A stretch of 9,095 nucleotides of DNA, taken from NCBI GenBank assembly GCA_013811715.1, contig JACCUS010000221.1, forward strand, positions 1 to 9,095, given 5' to 3'. Source of the DNA: Nocardioidaceae bacterium. Its GTDB lineage: Bacteria; Actinomycetota; Actinomycetes; Propionibacteriales; Nocardioidaceae. The translations under genes and the position numbers were made by a program. The notes beneath the pieces are model-generated. The model was not told the origin of the DNA. It did not search any database and was given only the letters and a program-made list of their open reading frames with translations. This document shows positions 1-5,764 of this stretch, piece by piece. Position 1 is the stretch's first letter. Each line of letters begins with the position of its first letter.

Positions 1-659
1 CCGACGCCAGGGTGCTCGAGATCGGCTGTGGCGCGGCGCAGTGTGCCCGCTGGCTCCGTAGCCAGGGCGCGGAGGTCGTCGGCCTCGACCTGTCCTTGCG
101 TCAGCTGCAGCACAGCCGACGCATCGACGACGAGACGTCGATCGGTGTCCCGACCGTCTGTGCCACCGCCACCGCGCTTCCCTGCGCGGACGCGTGCTTC
201 GACATCGTGTGCTCCGCCTTCGGCGCGCTGCCGTTCGTCGTGGACATCGACCAGGCCCTGCGCGAGGTGGGGCGGGTGCTGCGGCCGGGCGGCCGCTTCG
301 CCTGCTCCGTCGTACACCCGGTGCGCCGGATGTTCCCCGACGATCCCTCCGAGCGCGGTCTCACCGTCACCAGGTCCTACTTCGACCGCAGGGCGTACGT
401 CGAGCTGGGCGCCGACGGACTGCCGGGCTACGTCGAACCGCACCACACCCTCGGCGACTGGATCGTCGCGATCGTGTCGGCCCGCCTGGTCATCGAACGG
501 ATCCTGGAGCCCGAGTGGCCCCCGGAGCACACCCGTGTCTGGGGCGGCTGGGGTCCGGTCCGTGGATCGCGGGTCCCCGGCACCGCGATCTTCGTGTGCC
601 GGAAGGCAACCTCCAACCAGCCGGGCCTTGCCACCGTCCGGCCACCCTCCTCGCACTGA
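1..659 (+). CDS. Class I SAM-dependent methyltransferase, 5'-truncated by window edge
   Basis: Probably transfers a methyl group from S-adenosylmethionine to an unidentified small-molecule substrate. The reading frame is open to the window edge: codons from position 3 read DAR, followed by motif I VLEIGCGAAQC (from about position 12). The GTG at 12 is therefore an internal valine, not a start. Further Rossmann-fold motifs follow in order: the acidic end of strand 2 (GLDLS), a motif IV-like segment (ACFDIVCSAFGALPF), and the post-motif loop VLRPGGRF. This is the Methyltransf_11 (UbiE/ubiquinone-type) pattern. A C-terminal part of about 100 residues ends in AIFVCRKA plus a short tail. Only the N-terminus is missing. 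It runs toward the minus-strand epimerase gene and ends 39 nt from it. The substrate cannot be told from sequence; the family assignment is firm. Confidence 0.88.
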   Translation, partial: DARVLEIGCGAAQCARWLRSQGAEVVGLDLSLRQLQHSRRIDDETSIGVPTVCATATALPCADACFDIVCSAFGALPFVVDIDQALREVGRVLRPGGRFACSVVHPVRRMFPDDPSERGLTVTRSYFDRRAYVELGADGLPGYVEPHHTLGDWIVAIVSARLVIERILEPEWPPEHTRVWGGWGPVRGSRVPGTAIFVCRKATSNQPGLATVRPPSSH

Positions 660-698
660 TCCGGCTACCAGCCGCCAGACGCTGGGGGAGCGGCGCGA

Positions 699-1661
699 TC
701 AGACCGCCCGGGTCTCGAGTCGCCCGTCGTCGACCAGCGCGTTGACAGCCTCCAGGGCGGCATCGAGAGCCGAGTACTTCGGGCGGAAGCCGAGCAGCCG
801 GGTGGTCTTGTCCATCGAGCAGTGCGGACTGTGTGTGAGATGGTCCCAGGTGATCGCGGCGTGGTCGCCGGGCACGACCCGAGACCAGCGCTCCCAGGGC
901 AGAAAGGCGAGATCCGCATCGCGACCGAACCAGCCGGCGACCGCTTCGGCGTAGCCGCGCAAGGTCATCGCCCCGGGCGCCACCGCATGGAAGCTCTCGC
1001 CGACCGCAACCGACCGGTTGGCCATCGCCGCGAGGAATACGCCTGCTACATCAGCGGCATGGACGTGTTGCAGGGTCTCCATGCCCAGGTTCGGCAAGGT
1101 CACCGTGTTGCCATCAGCAAGATCCTGGAAGACGTCGAGGTCCAGATTGCCGGCCGGGTTGATGGGTATCCAGCCCGGACCGGTGATGTGACCGGGATGG
1201 ATCACGGTCGACGGCACCCCACCGCTGCGTGCCCGGTTCAGCAGATACCGCTCGATGGCCGCCTTGGCGGACCCGTACTCATCCAGGGGTCGCCGCGGTG
1301 CGTCCTCACTGGTGGGAACCGCCGCGCTCGGCCCGTGCACCCAGATGGTCCCGCAGTGCAGGAGGTGCTGAACTCGCCCCTCGAGAGCTTCACCCAGCCG
1401 CCTCGCGCTGTCTACTGTGAAGCAGATCAGGTCGACGACGACTTCGGCCTCGAGCCTCGCGACCGTTTCGCCGAAGGTGCCGGCGCCGTCCTCGGCATCG
1501 CGGTCGACCACGACCGTCCGAACCTGCGACCATCCTCCGAGGGAGCGGTACGGACGCCGCTGCCCGCGACTCATCAGGATCACGTCATGACCGCGGGCAA
1601 CCAGTTGCGGGATCAGGAAAGTGCCGATGTGGCCCGTTCCTCCGATGACGGCGATCCGCAT
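699..1661 (-). CDS. NAD(P)-dependent epimerase/dehydratase-like protein (extended SDR)
   Basis: A 320-residue Rossmann-fold protein of the extended short-chain dehydrogenase/NAD-epimerase family, probably a cytosolic oxidoreductase or sugar-nucleotide epimerase-type enzyme of unknown substrate. The N-terminus MRIAVIGGTGHIG gives the GxxGxxG dinucleotide-binding motif at residues 7-13. The catalytic YxxxK is present as Y129-G-S-A-K133, preceded by a strand and Ser/Thr region (HCGTIWVHG) and by PLDEYG. The segment VIHPGHITGPGW resembles the substrate-side loop of NAD-dependent epimerases. Length is typical of the family. The ATG lies 2 nt after the polA stop with no clear Shine-Dalgarno sequence, so translation is probably coupled to polA and the two share a transcript. 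A dedicated role in DNA metabolism is not implied. Annotations such as 'NAD-dependent epimerase' or 'reductase' would both fit. Confidence 0.88.
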   Translation of the reverse strand: MRIAVIGGTGHIGTFLIPQLVARGHDVILMSRGQRRPYRSLGGWSQVRTVVVDRDAEDGAGTFGETVARLEAEVVVDLICFTVDSARRLGEALEGRVQHLLHCGTIWVHGPSAAVPTSEDAPRRPLDEYGSAKAAIERYLLNRARSGGVPSTVIHPGHITGPGWIPINPAGNLDLDVFQDLADGNTVTLPNLGMETLQHVHAADVAGVFLAAMANRSVAVGESFHAVAPGAMTLRGYAEAVAGWFGRDADLAFLPWERWSRVVPGDHAAITWDHLTHSPHCSMDKTTRLLGFRPKYSALDAALEAVNALVDDGRLETRAV

Positions 1662-1663
1662 GC

Positions 1664-4384
1664 TCAGTGCCCGGCTTCGTGCCAGGTGCGGCCGACCCCG
1701 ACCGAGACGTCGAGGGGTACGGAGAGCTCGGCGGCGGCGGCCATCTCGCGGCGTACCAACGACTCCATCGCCTCCCGCTCCCCCGGAGCGACCTCGAACA
1801 CCAGCTCGTCGTGCACCTGCAGCAGCATCTTCGATGCCAGCCCCTCCGACGTCAGCGCCGCGTCGACCTTGAGCATCGCGACCTTGATGATGTCGGCCGC
1901 CGACCCCTGGATCGGCGCGTTGAGCGCCATCCGCTCCGCCATCTCGCGGCGCTGCCGGTTGTCGCTGGTCAGGTCGGGCAGGTAGCGGCGACGCCCGAGG
2001 AGCGTCTCGGTGAAGCCGGTGCGGCGGGCCTCGTCGACCACGCCGTGCAGGTAGTCGCGGACACCGCCGAACCGCTCGAAGTACTCGTCCATCAGACCCC
2101 GCGCCTCGGTCGGCTCGATCCGCAGCTGCTGCCCCAGCCCGTACGCCGAGAGCCCGTAGGCGAGCCCGTAGTTCATCGCCTTGATCTTCGAACGCTGGCC
2201 GCCCGTCACCGCGCCCGCATCGACCTCGAACACCCGCGCAGCCATCACCGAGTGGAAGTCCTCACCGGAGTGGAATGCCCCGATCAGTCCGGCGTCTTCG
2301 GAGACGTGCGCCATGATGCGCATCTCGATCTGGCTGTAGTCGGCTGTGAACAGCAGCTCGTTGCCGGCCCCGACGACGAACGCCTCCCGGATGCGGCGGC
2401 CCTCTTCGGTGCGGATCGGGATGTTCTGCAGGTTCGGCTCCGTCGACGACAAGCGCCCGGTTGCGGCGATCATCTGGTTGAACGTGGTGTGAATGCGCCC
2501 GTCCTCGGCCACCGTCTTCAACAGCCCCTCGACAGTCTGCCGTAGCCGAGTCTGGTCTCGGTGGATCAGCAGGTGCTGCAAGAACGGGTGCTCGGTCTTC
2601 ACCAGCAGTCCGGCCAGCGACTCGGCGTCGGTCGTGTAACCGGTCTTGGTGCGCTTGGTCTTCGGCATGCCAAGCTCGTCGAAGAGCACCACCTGCAGCT
2701 GCTTGGGCGAGCCGAGGTTGATCTGCTTGCCGATCACCTCGAAGGCGTCGTCGGCGGCCTGCTTGACCCGGCCGGCGAACTGCGCCTCCAAGGACGTCAG
2801 ATGGTCGACGTCGACGCAGACCCCGGCCCGCTCCATCTTGGCGAGTACGTCGACCAGCGGCAGCTCGACTTGGGTAAGCAGCCGGCTGCCCCCGCGGATC
2901 TCCATCTCGGTCTCGAGCGCCGCAGCGAGGTCGACCACGGCGTTGGCCTTGGCCATCGACTCCTGCGACCCGGCCGAGTCACCGTCCAGCTCGAAGGTCA
3001 GCTGGTCGGTGCCCGGCTCACCGCGAGACAGCTCGCGGTGCAGGTAGCGCAGCGTCAGGTCGGCCAGGTCATAGGACCGCTGGTCGGGGTGGGACAGGTA
3101 CCCCGAGAGCGCCGTGTCGGCCGCCAGCCCGCTCAGCGGCCAACCGCGTGCCGACAACGCGAGCATCGGCCCCTTCGCGTCGTGCAGCGCCTTGCGTCGC
3201 GCCGGGTCGGTCAGCCAGCCGGCCAGCGCGGCCTCGTCGTCGGGCCCGATCTCGGTGGCGTCCACCCAGGCCGCCCGGCCCCCGGCTGCCAGGGCAACCG
3301 CGTCGACCCGCCCGGTGCCACCTTGCCAGTGGCCCTGCACATGCACACCGGTCAGCGCTTCTGCCGTCGTGTGCTCGGCCAGCCAGCCGGCCACCTCACC
3401 GGCGTCGAGGGGTCGCCCGTCGACGGCGACGGGCGCCTCGATCTCAGGCTCGTCGGCGGACAGGGTGGCGAACAGCCGGTCGCGCAGCACCCTGAACTCC
3501 AGCCCATCGAAGATCTTGTGCACCTCGTCGCGCTCCCACGGTCTGGCCTCGACGTCATGCACGTCGACCGGTAGGTCGAGGTCGCGGACCAGCTCGTTGA
3601 TCCGCCGGTTGCGGATCACGTCGGCCAGATGGGCGCGCAGCGACTCACCAGCCTTACCGGGGATCTCGTCGACTCGGGCCACCACCTCGTCGAGGGTGCC
3701 GAACTGGCCGATCCACTTCGCGGCCGTCTTGGGCCCGACGCCGGGTACGCCGGGCAGGTTGTCGCTGGTCTCACCGACGAGGGCCGCCAGATCGGGGTAG
3801 TTGGCAGGGCGGACGCCGTACTTCTCGATGACGGCCGTTGGTGTCATCCGCGCCAGGTCGGAGACGCCCTTGCGCGGGTAGAGGACCGTCACGTGCTCCG
3901 AGACCAGCTGGAAGGCGTCCCGGTCACCGGTGCAGATCAGCACGTCAAAGCCCGCGGCCTCGGCCTGGGTGGCCAGCGTGGCGATAACGTCGTCGGCCTC
4001 GAAACCCTCCTTCTCGACCGTGGCGACCCGCAGGGCGGCCAGCACCTCCTGGACGAGGGAGACCTGCCCCTTGAACTCGTCGGGGCTCTTAGCGCGGTTG
4101 GCTTTGTAGTCGGAGTACTCCGCGGCGCGGAACGTCTCGCGGGAGACGTCGAACGCCACCGCGACATGGGTGGGCGCCTCGTCCCGGAGCACGTTGATGA
4201 GCATCGACGTGAAGCCGTAGACGGCGTTGGTCGGCTGGCCAGTGGTGGTGGAGAAGTTCTCGACCGGCAGCGCGAAGAAGGCGCGGTAAGCGAGCGAGTG
4301 GCCGTCCAGCAACAGCAAGAGCGGCCGGTGGGCATCGGAGGTCTTCACAGGTGCAGCCACAACGCCGACTCTAGTCTTGAGCAA
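1664..4384 (-). CDS. polA: DNA polymerase I
   Basis: Family A polymerase for Okazaki fragment processing and repair synthesis; 906 residues from the TTG at 4384. The 5' nuclease domain (about 22-310) has LLLLDGHSLAYRAFF with D27, EADD at 129-132, TGDRD with D154 and D156, and a helix-3-turn-helix loop DNLPGVPGVGPKTA near 205-225. The middle 3'-5' exonuclease-like domain (about 320-500) lacks the DxE metal site, so proofreading is probably absent. The polymerase domain follows, with motif A DYSQIEMR (D682), O-helix K735-AMN-Y739-G and motif C H858-D859-E860. Y739 replaces the Phe of E. coli, as in mycobacterial PolA. Start choice is uncertain: TTG 4384 has GGAG 6 nt upstream; GTG 4360 (898 aa) follows TAGAGT by 7 nt and could be leaderless; GTG 4348 is a third option. 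The epimerase gene follows 2 nt after the stop. Confidence 0.97.
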   Translation of the reverse strand: MLKTRVGVVAAPVKTSDAHRPLLLLLDGHSLAYRAFFALPVENFSTTTGQPTNAVYGFTSMLINVLRDEAPTHVAVAFDVSRETFRAAEYSDYKANRAKSPDEFKGQVSLVQEVLAALRVATVEKEGFEADDVIATLATQAEAAGFDVLICTGDRDAFQLVSEHVTVLYPRKGVSDLARMTPTAVIEKYGVRPANYPDLAALVGETSDNLPGVPGVGPKTAAKWIGQFGTLDEVVARVDEIPGKAGESLRAHLADVIRNRRINELVRDLDLPVDVHDVEARPWERDEVHKIFDGLEFRVLRDRLFATLSADEPEIEAPVAVDGRPLDAGEVAGWLAEHTTAEALTGVHVQGHWQGGTGRVDAVALAAGGRAAWVDATEIGPDDEAALAGWLTDPARRKALHDAKGPMLALSARGWPLSGLAADTALSGYLSHPDQRSYDLADLTLRYLHRELSRGEPGTDQLTFELDGDSAGSQESMAKANAVVDLAAALETEMEIRGGSRLLTQVELPLVDVLAKMERAGVCVDVDHLTSLEAQFAGRVKQAADDAFEVIGKQINLGSPKQLQVVLFDELGMPKTKRTKTGYTTDAESLAGLLVKTEHPFLQHLLIHRDQTRLRQTVEGLLKTVAEDGRIHTTFNQMIAATGRLSSTEPNLQNIPIRTEEGRRIREAFVVGAGNELLFTADYSQIEMRIMAHVSEDAGLIGAFHSGEDFHSVMAARVFEVDAGAVTGGQRSKIKAMNYGLAYGLSAYGLGQQLRIEPTEARGLMDEYFERFGGVRDYLHGVVDEARRTGFTETLLGRRRYLPDLTSDNRQRREMAERMALNAPIQGSAADIIKVAMLKVDAALTSEGLASKMLLQVHDELVFEVAPGEREAMESLVRREMAAAAELSVPLDVSVGVGRTWHEAGH
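4368..4373 (-). promoter_or_regulatory. Candidate -10 element for leaderless polA transcript
   Basis: On the minus strand the hexamer TAGAGT (5' end at 4373) fits the actinobacterial TANNNT -10 pattern and ends 7 nt before a GTG at 4360 in the polA frame. That is the geometry expected of a leaderless mRNA starting at GTG. No good -35 match is seen upstream, and the hexamer lies inside the coding sequence if the TTG at 4384 is the real start. This is a guess from spacing only. Confidence 0.3.
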
Positions 4385-4431
4385 GGACAGCTCCGCCCAT
4401 GGGAGACTGGGACATGCCTTAGATCATGAGT

Positions 4432-4436
4432 GGGAG
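4432..4436 (+). promoter_or_regulatory. Ribosome binding site that sets the thioesterase start
   Basis: GGGAG lies 5 nt upstream of the ATG at 4442. It decides in favour of that ATG over the in-frame GTG at 4430, which would place this purine-rich stretch inside the gene and adds only four residues (MGDQ) not typical of the family. Confidence 0.7.
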
Positions 4437-4441
4437 ATCAG

Positions 4442-4855
4442 ATGACGAACCCCGAGTCCGTGACCAACAACAGGCCGGACATCGGCACCACCCTGCTCGA
4501 CCGGATGGGCATCGAGATCTCCGAGGCGAGCCCACAACGTGTCGTGGGAACGATGCCAGTCGTTGGCAACGTGCAGCCGTTCGGGCTGCTGCACGGCGGC
4601 GCGTCGTGTGTCCTTGCCGAGTCCCTCGGGTCGATCGGCGCCAACCTGCACGCCGAGCCGGAGCGGGTCGCAGTCGGCGTCGACATCAACGCCACCCATC
4701 ACCGGGCGCTCTCCGAGGGCGTCGTCACCGGGATCGCCACCCCTCTCCACCTCGGCCGCACGGTGGCGAGCTATGAGGTGGTGATCACCGACGAGGCGAA
4801 CCGTCGGGTCTGCACGTCCCGCCTCACCTGCCAACTCGTCCCCAACCGGGCCTGA
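4442..4855 (+). CDS. Hotdog-fold acyl-CoA thioesterase, YdiI/MenI-EntH (PaaI) type
   Basis: Probably hydrolyses an aromatic or short acyl-CoA thioester in the cytosol; 137 residues, the usual size for a single hotdog domain. The core QPFGLLHGGASCVLAES carries H51-G52-G53 and the general-base glutamate E60. It is nearly identical in layout to E. coli YdiI (MenI) and EntH, as are VGVDINATHHR, the PLHLGR stretch and the C-terminal RVCTSRLTCQLV strand. YdiI/MenI releases 1,4-dihydroxy-2-naphthoate from its CoA ester in menaquinone synthesis, and most actinobacteria use menaquinone, so that role is plausible but not proven. EntH-like proofreading or a phenylacetyl-CoA role are alternatives. The gene diverges from polA and converges on the GNAT gene, with 10 nt between the two stops. 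No menaquinone genes are in the window. Confidence 0.92.
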   Translation: MTNPESVTNNRPDIGTTLLDRMGIEISEASPQRVVGTMPVVGNVQPFGLLHGGASCVLAESLGSIGANLHAEPERVAVGVDINATHHRALSEGVVTGIATPLHLGRTVASYEVVITDEANRRVCTSRLTCQLVPNRA

Positions 4856-4870
4856 GCTCCAGCGGTCAGG
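4851..4870. terminator. Short inverted repeat spanning the two convergent stop codons
   Basis: CCTGA (4851-4855) and TCAGG (4866-4870) form a 5-bp stem with a 10-nt loop. Each arm contains one of the facing TGA stops. It could act as a small bidirectional hairpin between the thioesterase and GNAT genes. The stem is short, there is no T tract, and the symmetry partly follows from two facing TGA codons, so this is weak. Confidence 0.2.
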
Positions 4871-5429
4871 AGGTGGCGCGTGCGCGTCGCATCAGGCGGC
4901 GCGCCGCTATCACATTGGTTGTGACGGATTTGGTGGCCGGCGTACCGAGCTTGGCCCGTAGCGCCGGGACCGTCGCAGCGCGTACGACGGCGACCTGGCT
5001 CAGGCCGAGCCTGGCGAGGAACCGGTTGCAGTCCCGAGAGCTGGAAGCCGCGAGCGCCACAACGTGCTTGGTGTCCTTCACTTCGGCCCACTCGGCCGCC
5101 GCCTCCAGCAGCGACGTGCCGACGCCGCGGCGACGAAAGCCGCTCAGCACGTGCAGGGAGCCGACGTGCACGGCGTCCTCGTCGTGGATCGGTGAGATCG
5201 TCGCGCGGCGCAGGTGCGCGACCCCTACCGCCTGCTCGTCGATGACCGCCACGATCAGCCGCTCGGACGCATCGGTCTCTAGGCGCAGCACTGCCCGTTC
5301 GACCTGCTGGGGAGTCGTCTTCTCCCGGGGAGCCCGATCGGAGTCCGACGAGAAGTCGTTCCAGATCGCGATCAGCGCGTCCGCGTCCGCGGGCACCACG
5401 TCACGCACACACACTGAGCCTCGGGTCAT
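4866..5429 (-). CDS. GNAT family N-acetyltransferase
   Basis: Transfers an acetyl group from acetyl-CoA to an amine of an unknown small molecule or protein; 187 residues from the ATG at 5429. The GNAT fold is visible. An N-terminal VRDVVPADADALIAIWNDF strand-helix is followed by the central beta strands (ERLIVAVIDEQAVGVAHLRR) and motif A VGSLHVLSGFRRRGVGTSLL. Its R-R-x-G-x-G-T loop binds the acetyl-CoA pyrophosphate. After the helix AAAEWAEV comes motif B (ASSSRDCNRFLARLGLS). The last roughly 35 residues form a basic tail ending RRLMRRARATS. The ATG is preferred because GGAGG sits 4 nt upstream; the longer GTG start at 5450 has only a poorly spaced purine run. The protein diverges from the liv operon, but nothing links it functionally to transport. 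Confidence 0.88.
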   Translation of the reverse strand: MTRGSVCVRDVVPADADALIAIWNDFSSDSDRAPREKTTPQQVERAVLRLETDASERLIVAVIDEQAVGVAHLRRATISPIHDEDAVHVGSLHVLSGFRRRGVGTSLLEAAAEWAEVKDTKHVVALAASSSRDCNRFLARLGLSQVAVVRAATVPALRAKLGTPATKSVTTNVIAARRLMRRARATS

Positions 5430-5532
5430 GGCTCCTCCACTTTCTGTCACTCCCCCGAGTGGTTCTCTTGGCGCCTCAGCCGCCCGGGACGGTGGCCACG
5501 GATGGGCTGGAGGCGCGGGCTCAAGACTAGGG

Positions 5533-5562
5533 CTGCCCTACCCCGGCCGCCACCTGGGGCAG
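5533..5562. repeat. Inverted repeat / potential hairpin
   Basis: CTGCCCTA (5533-5540) pairs with TGGGGCAG (5555-5562) over 8 bp including one G-T pair, leaving a 14-nt C-rich loop. It directly abuts the GAAACT dyad. It could be a 5' leader hairpin of the GNAT transcript or an insulating structure. There is no T tract to support an intrinsic terminator. Confidence 0.3.
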
Positions 5563-5577
5563 GAAACTTTCAGTTTC
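5563..5577. promoter_or_regulatory. Perfect dyad GAAACT-TTC-AGTTTC, candidate operator
   Basis: Two perfect 6-bp arms (5563-5568 and 5572-5577) with a 3-nt spacer form a 15-bp AT-rich palindrome in an otherwise GC-rich window. The next base pair outward is a mismatch, and the one after (5561/5579) pairs again. Size and symmetry suit a dimeric helix-turn-helix repressor or activator. It lies about 190 nt before the livH start and about 135 nt before the GNAT start, so either gene could be the target. The protein that binds is unknown. Confidence 0.35.
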
Positions 5578-5710
5578 TTCGCGACATTGCCGGTGCAACA
5601 TCTTGTGGCAAGGAAGAAAAGGGTCGAGCGGCGCCCTCCGGTGGCGGGCGGCAAAGGACAATTCTTGGTCTCGGTTGGGTGGCTGGGTGTCTGTGGCGGG
5701 CATTCATCGC

Positions 5711-5716
5711 TATGCT
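5711..5716 (+). promoter_or_regulatory. Candidate -10 element of the liv operon promoter
   Basis: TATGCT matches the TANNNT pattern of primary sigma factor promoters and lies 48 nt upstream of the livH GTG, implying a 5' leader of about 40 nt. No strong -35 hexamer stands at the expected distance; GTGTCT (5687-5692) is a poor match with an 18-nt spacer. Poor -35 boxes are common in actinobacteria. Confidence 0.35.
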
Positions 5717-5753
5717 CCCGGCACGCGACCACACAAAGGCGAGCCGATCCGAC

Positions 5754-5758
5754 AGGAG
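5754..5758 (+). promoter_or_regulatory. Strong ribosome binding site for the livH-like gene
   Basis: AGGAG lies 6 nt before the GTG at 5765. This matters because it fixes the start at the signal peptide and so supports the long extracellular extension as part of the protein. Confidence 0.8.
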
Positions 5759-5764
5759 TGAATC

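Larger units (their letters stand above)
5430..5764. other. Divergent intergenic region upstream of the liv operon (335 nt, no gene)
   Basis: No convincing reading frame is present; the short open frames here lack family features. It separates the minus-strand GNAT gene from the plus-strand liv operon and must hold promoters for both. Visible elements are a hairpin at 5533-5562, an AT-rich perfect dyad at 5563-5577, a shorter TTGCC/GGCAA pair at 5587-5591 and 5607-5611, a TATGCT hexamer at 5711 and an AGGAG ribosome binding site at 5754. The part around 5560-5620 is distinctly more AT-rich than the flanking genes, as expected of a control region. Confidence 0.6.

Noticed and set aside
671..694. 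GCCGC (671-675) / GCGGC (690-694) inverted repeat between the methyltransferase and epimerase stops
   Set aside because: A 5-bp stem with a 14-nt loop and no T tract is expected by chance in DNA this GC-rich. I do not call it a terminator, although a terminator would be expected between these convergent genes.
28..954. Plus-strand open frame of 308 codons overlapping the methyltransferase and the 3' end of the epimerase gene
   Set aside because: Its translation is rich in Ser, Arg, Pro and Ala with no domain, and it crosses two well-supported genes in other frames.
1667..3574. Long plus-strand open frames (1667-2545 and 2561-3574) opposite polA
   Set aside because: They are antisense to clearly conserved polymerase domains, and their translations are low-complexity (runs of Leu, Gly, Val, Arg, His) with no recognisable family. 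High GC content produces such open antisense frames.
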